The notes: generated by a model not told the origin, from the letters alone. DNA of 64,000 nt from Sordaria brevicollis (GCA_033439795.1 JAUTDP010000002.1:2046001-2110000), one strand, 5' to 3'. Shown: positions 48,487-62,635, counted from the first letter of the stretch. Made by a program: numbers and translations.

Positions 48487-50679
48487 TATATTTCCCAACG
48501 TAAATTTATCCGCGCCGCTTCTTCGGCGTTCTATAATCGCAATATACACCTACCGCTAATACGATTAATATCCGTCTTATCCCTTTTATTTACTATTACG
48601 CTAAAATATTAGACCGTTCCGCTTTCCTAATCCGTTATTCCGTCCTTTATTTACTATTACTTTCTACTTTTTATTCCCCCGTTTATTTACCCTTTTAACT
48701 ACTATTAAATTTCCTAACCGTTAAACCTTCCTTTATTCTTTTTATCCTCTTCTTCCCCCTATTACGGCTATATTTCTATTATAATTTATATTAATATAAG
48801 GATTTCCCTCCCTTAAATATAAAAACCCTTTATCCTTTAAACTTTTTTAAATTTTTCTTTCCTTTAATAATAATAATAATCGATTTAAAATAATTATTCC
48901 CCGTTAAAAACGCGCCGAAGCGTTTTATAAAATAATAAAAACCTTTAATAAAAATAAAGGTAAGAATTTATTTCCTTTTCGCCTTCCTTCGCCGACCCTT
49001 ATATTTAATATAGCCGATATTAATATTAAAATTAACTTCGAACGTATTACTAAATTCTTTACTAATAATAAATTCTTTTATATATTAGAAAAAAGGTAAA
49101 TCTTCCTTCTATTATATTCTATCCTTATATTAATTTTTCCGAAATTATATTTATACTCCTCTATATTTCGCCTATACCCTTTAATTAGCTAAAGCCTTTT
49201 TCGCCTTCCTGGCCGTCCCGGGTTATAATATTTATATAAAGGCCGTTATTAAATCGATTTATTATATCCTTAATTATTTAAATAAATTACTTTCCTTTAT
49301 ATCGTTAACATTTTTTATTTTAATTTATTTTTAAATAAATTTAATTAAGCTACTTAATATATTTTAACGGTTTTATATTATATAATCGATACGCTTCGTA
49401 ATTTTTATAATTTCCGTAATACTTTTTAAGAGAAAATTATTATTAAAAACCCGGCTAGTAGCGAATTCCGCGACTATTTTATCCACTTCCGTATTATTAC
49501 TAAGGAATTTACCGATATAATTCGCCTTCGCTTTATTAATAATAATTTTATTAATACCCTTAAATAATTTATTTACTATAAAAAGTAATCGGTTAATAAT
49601 TACCTTTAGAAAAATTATTATAAATTCCTTTTTTCTAATAAAAATAGTTTAATCGGTAATTATATTCCTTTGGATAATATCCCCTATAATAGTAATAATA
49701 ATTTACTCCGTAATAATAGCGGTAATTTACTTTATAGTAATAATAGTAGAATTCCCTAAAATAGTAATAATATTTATATACCTTCCTATGATAATTCCCC
49801 AATAGAAATTAATTCATTGATTATTCGCCCTACCGGTCTTATTCCTATTAATAGTAATTAATTCGCTTAATATTAATTCGTAATTAATATTATACGTTAA
49901 TATATTCGTTAATTCAATGAATAAAACCGTTTATTCGCCGATAATAATAAAATATTAAAGGCTTTAATTAATTATAAAAAGAAATAATAATTAAATAAGT
50001 CGTTACTTTCGCAATTTAATAGAATTTTAATTAAATAGAAATCCTCCCCTCGTTTTCGTTTCAACGTATTGATAAATAAAAATGAAAAAAAAAGAAAAAA
50101 AAAAATTAAAAATAGCGAACGAATTTATTTCGCCGCTCCTCTTCTAATTTAATTATTAAGTAGTATTTATTTAATTATTTTAACCGAAGTACTTATAATA
50201 AAATTCTTTTAATTTTAATTCTATTATTTAAATAAATTTAAAATTATTTTTATATTTATAATTAATTGGTTATTATAAATTACGTATTTACTATTTAAAA
50301 ATATTCGAATGTAATATAATAGAATATTTTTCGTTTTAATCCGTACAAATAAATAAGGGTATTAATATTAAGGATTCTCCTTTAAAAAAAAAAAGCCCTA
50401 AGGCCGATTACTTCCGTTCTCGTTTAAACGAGGAAAGAACTTTTCGCTTTCGTTAATAAATAATAATTTTTATTATCCTCCGAAGGTTAGGTTCTCCTCC
50501 GCTTTTTCTTTTTTTAACCAATTATATACCGTTTTATCGCAATATCGTTAAACTTCGGATCGAAATTAATAATTATAAATTTATACTATTAATTTAATTT
50601 AATTACTATTATTACTAATTAATGATTATAATATAATATTTATTCTCTCTTCGTAGCGTCTTTTAATTATACTTCTTAA

Positions 50680-53620
50680 TTAAAGGCTAAAAATTCCGGC
50701 GGTTATAATAATTAAGCGGGTATATTTATTACCAAGGGTAATCCCGCTATAATCGTTATAAAATTCTCCATTAATATTTATTCCTCCGCCTATTTAATTT
50801 TAATAATACCGCTTTCTAATTTATTAATAAATAATCGATTTTTTATTCGTTTTATTTAGATATATTTAATTATTTAAATTATTATTCTTCGGACGAACCT
50901 AATTTAATCCGTACGGGCGAACTTTTCTTTAAAAATTTTTATTTATTTATTAAAATAAAAATCGAATAGCGGGTAAAAATTTCCTATTTTAAAATTCTAT
51001 ACTAATGTAATTTTATACGCCTTAGCGACGATTTTTAAATATTTAATTTAATATTTAATTAATCTAATTATTATCCCTCGGGGTTTACTATATATTTTTA
51101 TCGGCTAATAAAAAACTAAAACTCTATATATAATCGCGCTTCGAATATATTTAATATAAATCTCCTTCGCGCGAATAAAAGAATAACCTTAAATTTTTAC
51201 AATTAATTAAATTAATATATTCGTTTAAATTTTTAGTTTCTTTTTAATAATTTCCGCGTAAATTTAATAATTAAATTTATAATTTAATTAAACGCTTAGG
51301 AATTTTATTAATTCTTTTAATCGAAATATAATATCCCCGAATTAAAGAATTTCTATTCTTAATACCTTCGTCCGCGTAAAATATATTAATTCCATTTTAT
51401 TTATTTTAAATTTTATACTTCTCTCCCTTACCTATTCGGAGCAAATTTTTTATATTATTTAAAATATCCTATAATTCTCTTCGGTAATTCTTATTATAAC
51501 GATAATATTAATATTATCGGCGAAGCCGACCGTAATTATATTTTTAACTATAATTAATTTATAATATAATAAGGTAATAAAAAAAATAAAAACAATTAAG
51601 AAAAAAGGAAAATTTTAAAATATTTTAATTTTTATAGCGTAAGGAATAAATATTTCGTCGTCGAAAAAGAGGGAATTTCTTTATTTATTAACGAAATTCG
51701 CTATTTATTCGAAAATTTATTATAAAAATTATATTTCCTATAAAGCGTATAATAATTATTTATAATTAATTTTATCGAATATATTTTTGAAATTAAGGAA
51801 TATTAGCGACGTAACGGCTCCGAATTTCTAAACCGTATATATAATATCCGTAATAATATAAATAATAAATTTAATCGAACGGTTTATTTAATTATTTATT
51901 TAGCCCTTTAATAAGAAGTTAAATTTTTTTACGGCTTAAATAAACCTTTTAGCGACGAACGCTTCGAAAATTTTCCTAACGTTATTTAATAATAAAATTA
52001 ACCTCTATACGCCGGTTAATTTTTATTATACGGCGGTTTTTCTTAATTTTTTAAAAACGATTATTTTCGCATTTTTAAATTACTATAGGAAATATTTAAA
52101 ACGAAAGCTCGTAGCCGTAAAAACGGCTATAGCTTTTTAGAATAATTTTTTACAAATTTTTAAAAATTTATTCGAATATTAATTAATACCCGGTATTTTA
52201 TTCGGAATTATCCGAAATAAAATATTTTAAATATTTTCTTCAATAATTAATTCGTTAATAAATAACGAATCGCCGGTATTTAGAGGAAGAGTTTAATTAA
52301 ATAAATAATCCGTAAGGATATTTACTTTCGGGAAGAAACGTTCGGCGAAAATATTCGCTTTACCGTTATAATTTTCAATTTTTTTTATTCCTTTATATTA
52401 TTTAAAAATTAAGAATTTGGACGGGTCTATTAGTAAATAATTTCGAATATAGGCTTATTTTTCGAGGGTTTAAAATTTATTTAAATTCTTTAACGCCCTT
52501 TTAACGCCTTTTTACTATATTATTTATTAAATTTTCGTATTAATCCTTCTTTTTTTTATCGATATTTTTATAAATTTTATTTAATTCGAAGATATCTTTT
52601 CTCTATATTACTTTTATTATTTCCGCTTTATATTTTTCGTTACCATTTTATATTTTAACGTTTATTACCTTACTCTTCTCCTTCGACTTTTTTTTTAATA
52701 TAAGACGAATTCTTTTATTATATTTACGAATTTTCTATTAAATTCATTAAATATAAATTCTATTTCTTCCTTCGTATCGATCTTCGTTAAAATTAAAATC
52801 CGTTATAATATTACTTTTTATACTTTTTTTATATTTATTAAATTCTAATTATAATTTTCTTTTATTTCTACTTTTTTAACTTTTCTTCCGGTATAAATTT
52901 AAATTTCTTAAGGATAATAATCCAAACCGGTTTATTCGTACCGTTACGCCCTTTAATATTCGATTTCGATTTTTAATATTATTTATACATAATCGATTAT
53001 TCTATTTCTTTTTTCCTATATTATATTATTTATACGGGTCGGTTCCCTTTTAAAGGTAATAAACCGTATATATTACTATTATATTTATATAAAGAATTTT
53101 TCGGCTTTTAAATTAATTTTATTTTCTAAATCCTAATTGGGATAATAGAAATTAAAATTTCTAACAGTTACGATTTAATATTTTACCGGGGGTTTTTCTT
53201 CGAAGAATTCGAAAAAGGGAAACCCCTATTCGTATTCTAATATTTTATATATTTTAATAAAGGAATAAATCGAATAAACGGTTAATAATTCCTTTAAATT
53301 CTTCAATATTATAAAGGCCTAATCTTTTCCGATATAGAAATTTAAATCCTTAAAATTCTATTTCTTATTTACGTAAATAACCGCCCTCTTTTTTTTTAAA
53401 TAATCTACCCCAATATATTTATTACCCTATAAATAATAAATATCCTCGTTTAAATTCCTATTTAATTTTTAAATCGCTATAATATTATAAATCTCTTCCT
53501 ATTCGAATAGTAATTTCCCTTTTTCGTATAATTTCCCTATATTTTAATAGAATATTTTTAATTAAATTATTAATTATTTTATAAAAGAATATCTTTTAAT
53601 TTTATAAGCGGAATAAAAAT
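50680..53620 (-). pseudogene. LINE-h ORF2 (endonuclease-RT), broken
   Basis: Minus strand. The RT box near 51510-51530 reads G-F-A-D-N, second Asp lost. The endonuclease GDFN-equivalent is near 53140-53170 and the TGLDYYP (SDHYP) equivalent near 52915-52940. RIP stops throughout. Confidence 0.75.
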
Positions 53621-53649
53621 AAGAATTTTTTCTTTTTAAATAGCCGGTC

Positions 53650-55116
53650 TAATAGCGGTAATTAAATTAATACCGCTCCGAATATTTAAGTTTTAAAAAT
53701 TCGTAAACGTATTTATTAGGCTTTTGGTTATTAATTTCGGTTTAATAAAGGGCCCGTTAATTTATTTACGGGTATAGCCTTTATTTCCGCTTTTAAATTC
53801 CCTTTTACGAATAATAATAATACGGGTAGTAAAGGGGGTATTAAAGAAATTAATATCTTTATCGTCCTTTACCGCCGCTAATTTTAATATAATATTTCTT
53901 TTAAAATCCTTTTAATATATAAAAGAATATAATTTTTCGGCGTATTTTATAATAATTTTTATAATAATTTTTTTAAAAATAAAGTATATTTTTTTTTTAA
54001 AGGTATAATACCTATACTTTTTATATAGAGTATAGAAAATTAGTAATTTATTTTCGTTAAATAGGTAATTTATTTTTTTAAAGCAATCTCTATTATATTT
54101 ATCCTTATTATAATATTTATAAACGTTAATATTATAATAAAATTTCTTTAAATATCCTACGCCCTAATAAATAAAATATTATTAAATATTAACCGAAGAA
54201 GTAAACGGTTTGTAAATATACGTACCGCCTTCTTAAAGGAGGAATCCTTTATAGAGAATTTTAATTACCTTTATAATTATAATTTCTATTATAAAAAGTC
54301 CTTTATTTTCGCTAATTCTCTTCTTTTACGGGCGTATTTTAATAATAAAAGTAATTAAATTCGCTTATTATATTTTATAAATAATATCCTCTATTTTTAT
54401 ATATTCGGTAATATTCGTTTAAAGGAATTTTTTAGCGATTAATATAATAGTATTTAGAAATACGAACGCTTTTTCGCTAAAAGTTTTCTTAGCCCAAATT
54501 TAATATTATTAATATTATTCGTATATAGGGTTATTAAATATAATTCTATAATTTCCGGTTATAGGTAATTTTATAGTAATTCGTACGATATTAGGGGTAC
54601 CGGTCCTTAGGTCGCGAAATATCTTTTCGATTTAAATTTTAATTTCTTCGTTCGTCCGTTTCGAATATTAAATATTAATTATAATACTTCGAATAAGGAG
54701 GGTATAGTCGTAATTAACGGGGAGTATTTTCGGGGGGGGGGGGGGGGGGGGGGGTAATAATTATAATATATTAAAGGATAAACCCGGTTTTAAAAAGAGC
54801 GTCCTTTATAATTCCGGCCTATATTTTCGGCGCTTCTTTAATATTCTTTTATAATTCTTATAGGATTGTTTTCTTTAAATCGTTAAAATCCTTTTTAATA
54901 ATAATTTAATCGTTATTAGCTTTATTAGCTTTGGGGCGCGTTACCCTATTTTTCTTCGCGAGGATTTTCGTATATTCGTTAAATAATTTACGAACCTAAT
55001 TGCAATCTTCGAGCGAGACGGCGTCGTAATCCGAAGACTTGTTCGCTTTGGCGATGAATTTCTTTATAGTTTCGTCGTCCTCCTACGTTTTTTCCGAAGT
55101 CTTCGCGGCGCGCGCT
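53650..55116 (-). pseudogene. LINE-h ORF1 (Gag-like), 5'-truncated
   Basis: Minus-strand Gag-like ORF with knuckle region (about 53960-54150) and the homopolymer site expanded to 23 G (54732-54754). The segment 54930-55110 is unusually GC-rich and less mutated (for example GGGGCGCGTTACCC, GTCTTCGCGGCGCGCGC), because most remaining C are in CpG. Confidence 0.72.
54732..54754 (-). repeat. Homopolymer run of 23 G (poly-C on coding strand)
   Basis: Equivalent to the 26-C run at 6418-6443 of LINE-c. The two long runs occur in copies on opposite strands, while other copies have 4-9 bases, so expansion happened independently after insertion or was inherited by two sublineages. Confidence 0.9.
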
Positions 55117-55257
55117 TATAATTTTAATAGAAAAGGAGTTTAAATACTAATTAAAAATATAATTAAATTACGTATAAAGAAAGAAAGGAAGAAAAACTTA
55201 TATAATTGAATAACTATTATTATAAATTAAAAAAATATAAAATTAAGAAATTGTAAA
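55117..55257. other. 140-bp AT-rich spacer ending in LINE-i TSD
   Basis: Non-LINE sequence between LINE-h and LINE-i. It is the left half of the DNA LINE-i inserted into; the right half is 62248 onward. A Lys-rich reading with TAA/TAG can be made, but it is too short to call. No promoter or RNA seen. Confidence 0.6.
55241..55257. repeat. 17-bp TSD of LINE-i (left; right copy 62231-62247)
   Basis: AATTAAGAAATTGTAAA (left) and AATTAAGAAATTATAAA (right) differ only by TG to TA, a RIP-type change, which shows that mutation reached the flanking DNA after insertion. Confidence 0.92.
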
Positions 55258-57559
55258 TAAGTAAGATTCTTATTCTTTAGTTAAATTTATAGCGCTAATA
55301 TAGTATGGGGTCTATCTCCGATTCTCCGTAGGATAAAATTATAGGCGTTAAACGCCCTAAATAAAAACCCCGGTTATATTTCCTAGCGCGGACCTATCCG
55401 CGCCGCTTCTTCGGCGTTCTACGATCGTAGTATATACTTACCGCCAATGCAATTAATATCCGTCTTATCCCTTTTATTTACTATTATATTAGAATATTAA
55501 ACCGTTCCGCTTTCTTAATTTACTATTCCGTCCTTTATTTACTACTACCTTCCGCTTTTTATTCCCCCGTCCGTTTATTTTTTTAACCGTTATTAAATTT
55601 CCTAATTATTAAACTTTCTTTTATTCTTTCTATCCTTTTCCTCCCTTTATTATAATTATATTTTTATTACGGTTTATATTAACGTAAAAATTTCCTTCCC
55701 CTAAATATAAAAACCCCCTATCCCCCGGGCTTTTTTAAACTTTTTTTTCCTTTAATAATAATAATAATCGATTCGAAATAGTTATTCCCCGTTAGAAATA
55801 CGCTAAAGCGCTCCGTAAAATAATAAAAACCTCCGATAAAAATAAAAGCGAAAATTTATTTCCCCTTTGCCTTCTTTCGCCGACCCCTATATTTAATATA
55901 ATTAATACCGATATTAAAATTAATTTTAAATATATTATTAAATTCTTTATTAATAATAAATTCTTTTATATATTAGAGAAAAAGTAAATTTTCCCTCCGT
56001 TACGTTTTTATTTTTACGTTAACCTCTCCGAAATTATATTCGTATTCCTTTATATTTCGCTTATACCCTTTAATTAATTAAAGCCTTTTTTACCTTCTTA
56101 ACCGTCTTAGGTTATAATATTTATATAAAGGCTATTATTAAATCGATTTACTATATCCTTAATTACCCGAATAAATTATTATCTTTTATATCGTTAATAT
56201 TTTTTACTTTTAATTCGTTTTTAAATAAATTTAATTAAATTATTTAATATACTTTAACGGTTTTATATTATATAATTAATATATTTCGCGGCTTCTACGA
56301 TCTTTATAATACTTTTTAAAATAAGGTCGTTATTAAAGACCCGGTTAGTAGCGAATTCCGCGATTATTTTATTTATTTCCGTATCGTCGTTAAGGAATTT
56401 ATTAGCGCGATTCGCTTTCGCCTTACTAATAACGGTTTTATTGGTACCCTTAAATAATTTATTCGCTATAAAAAGTAATCGGTTAACGATTATTTCTAAA
56501 AAGGTTATTACGAATTCTTCTTTTTTAATAAGGATAATTTAATCGGCGATTATATTCCTTCGGGTAATATCCCCTATAATAATAATAATAATTTACCCTA
56601 TAATAATAGTAGTAATTTATTTCGTAGCGGTAATAGTAGAATTCCCTTAAATAGTAATAATATTTATATACCTTCCTATAATAGCTTTCCGATAGAAATT
56701 AATTCGCTAACTATTCGTCTTACTAATCCTATTCCTATTAATAATAATTAATTCGCTTAGCGTTAATTTATAATTAATATTTTACGCTAATATATTCGTC
56801 AATTCGATAAGTAAAACCGTTTATTCGCCGTTAATAATAAAATATTAAAGGTTTTAATTAATCGTAAAAAGAAATAATAATTAAATAAGTCGTCGTTTTT
56901 ACGGCCCGATAGATTTTTAATTAAATAAAAATCCTCCCCCGTCTTCGTTTTAATATATTAATAAATAAAAGTAAAAGAAAAGGAAGAAAAGAAAATTAAA
57001 AATAGCGAGCGAATTTATTTTACTACTCTTCTTTTAATTCGATTATTAAGCGGTATTTATTTAATTTTCTTAATTAAAATATTTATAATAAAATTCTTTC
57101 GGCTTTAATTCTATCGTTTAAATAAATTTAAAATTATTTTTACGTTTATAATTAATCGGTTATTACAAATTATATATTTATTATCCGGAAATATTCGAAT
57201 ATAATATAATAAAACGTTTCCCGTTTTAATCCGTACGAATAAATAAGGGTATCGATATCGAAAATTCTCTTTTAAAAAAAGAAAACCTTAAAGTTAATTA
57301 CTTCCGTTCTTATTTAAATGAAGAGGGAATTTTTCGCTTTCGTTAATAAATAATAATTTTTATTATCCTTTAAAAATTAGGTTTTTTTCCGCTTCTTTTT
57401 TTTTTAATCGATTATATACCGTTTTATTATAATATTATTAAATTTTGGATCGAAGTTAATAATTATAAATTTATACCGCCGATTTAATTTAATTACTATT
57501 ATTGTTAATTAATAATTATAGCGCGATATTTATTTTCTCTTCGTAGCGTCCTTTAATTA

Positions 57560-60490
57560 TATTTTTCGATCGAAGGTTGAAGGTTTTAGCGGTTATAATA
57601 ATTGAATAAGTATATTTATTATTAGGGGTAGTCTTATTATAATTACTATAAAATTTTCCATCGGTATTTATTCTTCCGCCTATTTAATTTTAATAATACC
57701 GCTTTCCGGTCTATTAATAAATAATCGACCTTTTATTTATTTTATTTAAATATAATTAATTATTTAAATTATTATTTTTTAAACGAATTTAACCTAATCC
57801 GTACGGGCGAATTTCTCTTCGAAAACTTTTACCCGTTTATTAAAGTAGAGGTCGAATAGCGGGTAAAAAATTTCCGTTTTAAAATTCCGTACCGGCGTAA
57901 TTTTATATACCCCGATAACGATTTTTAAATATTTAATTTAGTATTTAATTAATCCGATTATTATCCTTCGGGGTTTATTATATATTTCTATTAATTAATA
58001 AAAGGTTAAAGCTCTATATATAATTGTATTTTAAATATATTTAATATAAATCTCCTTCGTACGAGCGAAGGAATAATTTTAAATCTTTATAATTAATTAG
58101 GTTAGTGTATTTATTTAAATTTTTATTTTCTTTTTAATAGCCTCCGTATAAGTTTAATAATTAAATTTATAATTTAATTAAATATTTAAAAATTTTATCG
58201 ATTCTATCGGTCGAAATATAATATCTTTAAATTGGAGAATCTCCGTTCTTAATACCCTCGTCCGTATAAAATATATTAATTCCGTTTTATTCGTTTTAAA
58301 TTCTATATTTCTCTCTTTTATTTATTCGGAATAAATTTCTTATACTATTTAAAGTATTTTATAATTTTCTTCGGTAATTTTCGCTATAGCGACGATATTA
58401 ATATTATCGGCGAAGCCGATTATAATTATATTTTTAATTATAATTAATTTATAATATAATAAAATAATAAAGAGGATAAAAAGAATTAAAGAAAGGGGGG
58501 AGTTTTAAAATATTCTAATTTTTATAGCGTAAAGAATAGATATTTCGTCGTCGAAGAAGAGGGAACTTCTTCGTTTATTAACGAAATTCGCTACCTATTT
58601 GAAAATTTATCGTAAGAATTATATTTCCTATAAGGTATATAATAGCTACTTATAATTAATTTTATCGAATACGCTTTTAAAATTAAAGAATATTAATAAT
58701 ATAACGGTTTTAAATTTCTAGGCCGTATATATAATATTTATAACGATATAGATAGTAAATTCGGTCGAACGGTTTACCCGATTATTTATTTAACCCTTTA
58801 GTAGGAAATTAAATTCTTTTACAATTTAAATAAATTTCTTAACGACGAACGTTTCGAAAATTTTCCTAACGTTATTTAATAATAAAATTAACTTCTATAC
58901 GCCGGCTAACTTTTATTATATAATAATTTTTTTTAATTTTTTAAAAACGATTACTTTTACGTTTTTAAACCGCTATAAGAAATACCCAAAACGAAAATTC
59001 GTAATTATAAAAGCGGTTATAACTTTTTGGAATAATTCCCTATAAATTTTTAAAAATTTATTCGAATATTAATCGACGCCCGGTATTTTATTTAAAATTA
59101 TCCGAAATAAAATTTCCTAAATATCCTCTTCGGTAATTAATTTATTAATAAATAATAAATTATTAATATTTAAGGGAAGGGTCTAATTGGGTAGATAGTC
59201 CGTAAAGATATTTATTTTTAGGAAAAAACGTTTAGCGAAAATATTCGCTTTACTATTATAATTTTCGATTTCTTCTATTCCTTCGTATTATTTAAAAATT
59301 AAAAATTTAAGCGGGTTTATTAATAAATAGCTTTAAGTATAAACTTATTTTTCGAAGGTTTAAAATTTATTTAAATTCTTTAACGCCTTTTCGACGCTTT
59401 TTTATTATATTATTTATTAAATTTTTGTATTAATCCTTTTTTTCTTTATTAATACCTTTACGAATTCTACCTAATTCGAAAATATCCTTTCTTTATATTA
59501 CTTTTATTATTTCCGCCTTATATTTTTCGTTATTATTTTATATTTTAATATTTATTACTTCGCTTTTCTCCTTCGATTTTTCTTCCGGTATAGGACGAAT
59601 TCTTCTATTATATTTATAAATTCTTTATCGAATTTATCGAATATAAATTCTAATTCCTCCTTTATATCGATTTTTATTAAAACCGAAATTCGTTATGATA
59701 CCGCCTTTCGCACTTTTTCCGCTTTTCTTAAATTTTAATTATAATTTTCTTCTATTTCCGTTTTCCTAACCTTTTTTCTAATATAAATTTAAATTTCTTA
59801 AGGATAATAATCCGAGCCGGTTTATTTATATTATTACGCCCCCTAATATTCGGTTTCGATTTTTAATATTATTTATACGTAATTAATTATTTTATTTCTT
59901 TTTTCTTATATTACGTTATTTATACGGGTCGATTCCCTTTTAAAAGTAATAAACCGTATATATTATTATTATATTTATATAAAGAATTTTTCGGCTCTTG
60001 GGCTAATTCTATTTTCTAAATTTTAATTAGGATAATAAAGGTTAAAATTTCCGACGGTTACGATTTAATATTTTATTAAGGGTTTTTCTTCGAAGAATTC
60101 GAAGAGGGGAAATTTTTATTCGTATTTTAATATTTTATACGTTTTAATAAGGGAATAAATTAAATAAATGATTAATAATTCCTTTAAATTTTTAAACGTT
60201 ACGGAAGTTTAATCTTTTTTAATACGGAAATTTAAATCTTTAAAATTCTATTTTTTATTTACATAAATAACCGCCCTCCTTTTTTTTAAATAATTTACCC
60301 TAATATATTTACTACTTTATAAATAATAAATATTTTCGTTTAAATTCCTATCCGGCTTTTAAATCGCTACGATATTATAAATTTCCTCCTATTCGAATAG
60401 TAATTTCCTTCTTTCGTATAATTTCCCTATATTCTAATAGAATATTTTTAATTAAATTATTAATTATTTTATAAAAGAATATTTTTTAAC
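57560..60490 (-). pseudogene. LINE-i ORF2 (endonuclease-RT), broken
   Basis: Minus strand. The endonuclease strand V-G-N-F-N-L-Y-Y-P-N is at about 60026-60056 (family VGDFNLHHP) and T-G-S-D-Y-Y-P at about 59797-59821 (SDHYP with His to Tyr). The RT box near 58400-58420 reads G-F-A-D-N, second Asp lost. Stops at former Gln codons. Confidence 0.78.
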
Positions 60491-60559
60491 CCCGCGGGCG
60501 GAATAGGAGTAGGAATTTTTTCCTTTTAGGTAGCCGATTTAGCGGTAGTAATTAAACCG

Positions 60560-62210
60560 GCGCTATTTTAAATACCCGAGCTTTAAAAATTCGTAAATAT
60601 ATTTATTAGGCTTTTAATTATTAATTTCGATTTAATAGAAGGCCCGTTAATCCGTTTATAAATACGGCCTTTATTTCTACTTTTAAACTCCCTTTTACGA
60701 ATAATAATAATACGGACGGTAAGGGGGGCGTTAAGGAAATTAATATCCTTATTATCCTTTACCGCCGTTAATTCTAATATAATACTTCTCTTAAAATCCT
60801 TTTAATATATAAATAAATATAGCCTTTCGGCGTATTTTATAATAATTTTCGTAATAATTTTCTTAAAAATAGGGTATATTTTCTTTTTAAAAGCGTAATA
60901 CCCGTATTTTCTATATAGAATATAAAAAATTAACGATTTATTTTTATTAAATAAGTAATTTACTTTTTTAAAGTAATCCTTATTATATTTATCTTTACTA
61001 TAATATTTATAAATATTAATATTATAGTAGAACTTCTTTAAATATTTTATATTTTAATAAATAAAATATTATTAAATATTAGCCGAAGAAGTAAATAGTT
61101 CGTAAATATATACGTTACCTTCCTAGAGGAGGAATCCTTTACGAAGAGTTTCGGCTACTTTTATAATCGTAATTTCTATTATAAAAAATCCCTTATTTTC
61201 GCTAATTCTCTTCTTCTACGGGCGTATTCTAATAATAAAAACGGTCGGGTTCGCTTATTATATTTTATAAATAATATCCTCTATTTTTATATATTCGGCG
61301 ATATTCGTTTAAAAGAACCCTTTAACAATTAATATAATAATATTTAAAAATATAAATACTTTTTCGCTAAAAACCTTTTTAATTTAAATTTAATATTATT
61401 AATATTATTTATATATAGCGTTATCGAATATAATTCTATAATTTCTAATCGTAAATAATTTTATAACGGTTTATATAATATTAAAAATACTAATTTTTAA
61501 ATCGCGAAATATTTTTTCGATTTAAATTTTAATTTTTTTATTCGTCCGCTTCGAATATTAAATATCGATCGTAATACTTCGAATAAAAAAGGTATAATCG
61601 TAATTAATAGGGAGTATTTTTAAAGAGGGGATAATAATTATAATATATTAAAGGATAGACCCGGTCTTAAGAAGAATATCCTTTATAATTCCGGCCTATA
61701 TTTTCGGCGCTTCTTTAACGTTTTTCTATAATTCCTATAAAATTATCTTCTTTAAATTATCGAAATCCTTTTTAATAATAATTTAATCGTTATTAATTTT
61801 ATTAACCTTAGGGCGTATTATTTTACTTTTTTTCGCAAAGATTTTTATATATTTATTAAATAATTTACGAATTTAATTATAATCCTCGAGCGAAACGGCG
61901 TTATAATTTGAAAATTTATTCGCTTTAGTAATAAATTTCTTTATAATTTCGTCGTCCTCCTACGTTTTTTCCGAAATTTTCGCGGTACGCGCTATATTAA
62001 GGTCGTTATATATTAAAAATCTTGCGAGTGGGTTGTGGGTACTATTTTCGAATCTACGGTTGCCGCTATTAATTGTTATCGGTAGTAATAATATATTATC
62101 GTCGCTATAATCGTCGCGGGATATCGTGAGGGACGTAAAAGACCTTCTTAAGTCGATTCCCGTTATCGGTTTTCGTTTTAGAGCGCTCCTCGACCAGAAA
62201 TCGGCGTTTC
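60560..62210 (-). pseudogene. LINE-i ORF1 (Gag-like), broken
   Basis: Minus strand. Layout as in LINE-f: N-terminal charged part (62210 to about 61640), C-tract site reduced to GGGG (61627-61630), Cys-rich knuckle near 60870-61050, C-terminal part to about 60560. The stretch 62020-62220 retains TG/CA in places (GCGAGTGGGTTGTGGG), a lighter RIP load close to the element edge. Confidence 0.7.
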
Positions 62211-62247
62211 CGGTTCTAAAGCAGTTTTTTAATTAAGAAATTATAAA

Positions 62248-62403
62248 GTATTTAAAAAAATAAAAAGAAATGAAATAAAGGAAGCGTAGAAAGTAATAAA
62301 ATAATAAAATAAATATATAAATAAATTAAAGGGTAATAAGGGTTTATAAAATGAATTTAATATACAAGTTTATACTATTATTATTTTTTTTCAAATAGAA
62401 TAA
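62248..62403 (+). pseudogene. Possible Lys-rich broken frame right of LINE-i
   Basis: From 62248 one phase reads a Lys/Asn-rich segment with four TAA/TAG that could be former CAA/CAG, then paired stops at 62401. Composition suggests a basic or coiled-coil protein tail, but the left flank of LINE-i (55117-55257) is not in the same phase, so continuity across the insertion is not supported. Function unknown. Confidence 0.25.
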
Positions 62404-62635
62404 TGATAATAAATATTCTATTTCGTAATTAAATAAATAATAAATTAAATTATAAAGTTGTAAACCTATTACTCTAAATAAAGAATTTGAATGGGCGTTT
62501 CATTGTCTTCCCGGGTATAATAGGCTCCGCCCGGGGAAACACTATTTTTATTAATACTATTTAATTAAACAAAAAGGCGATTATAACCCTACTTAAAAGA
62601 AGGTCGATAACGTTATTAATTATAAAATATATTTT
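62404..62635. other. Lightly mutated spacer with CCCGGG inverted pair
   Basis: CA and TG dinucleotides are present again (for example TGGGCGTTTCATTGTCTTCC). TTCCCGGG at 62508-62515 faces CCCGGGG at 62530-62536, forming a possible stem with a 14-base loop. No gene recognised. Confidence 0.5.

Larger units (their letters stand above)
48487..55116 (-). mobile_element. LINE-h, both ends missing
   Basis: Minus-strand LINE that starts inside the 3' region (ATATTTCCCAACGTAAATTT), about 120 bp short of the normal 3' terminus, and stops inside ORF1 at GCGGCGCGCGC (55116), about 245 bp short of the 5' start. LINEs normally keep their 3' end, so the missing 3' end implies a later deletion that also removed the 5' part of LINE-g. 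Confidence 0.83.
55258..62230 (-). mobile_element. LINE-i, full length
   Basis: 6,973 bp, minus strand, flanked by the 17-bp TSD. 3' terminus at 55258 (AAGTAAGATTCTTATTC), hairpin at 55384-55405, ORF2, ORF1, and 5' start near 62224 (reverse complement of CTGCTTTAGAACCGGAAAC). Only a few T separate the 5' start from the TSD. All ORFs have RIP stops. It borders the less mutated right flank. Confidence 0.9.

Noticed and set aside
55117..62403. One gene frame continuing across the LINE-i insertion
   Set aside because: When LINE-i and one TSD are removed, the Lys-rich readings left and right are out of phase by one base; continuity is not supported.
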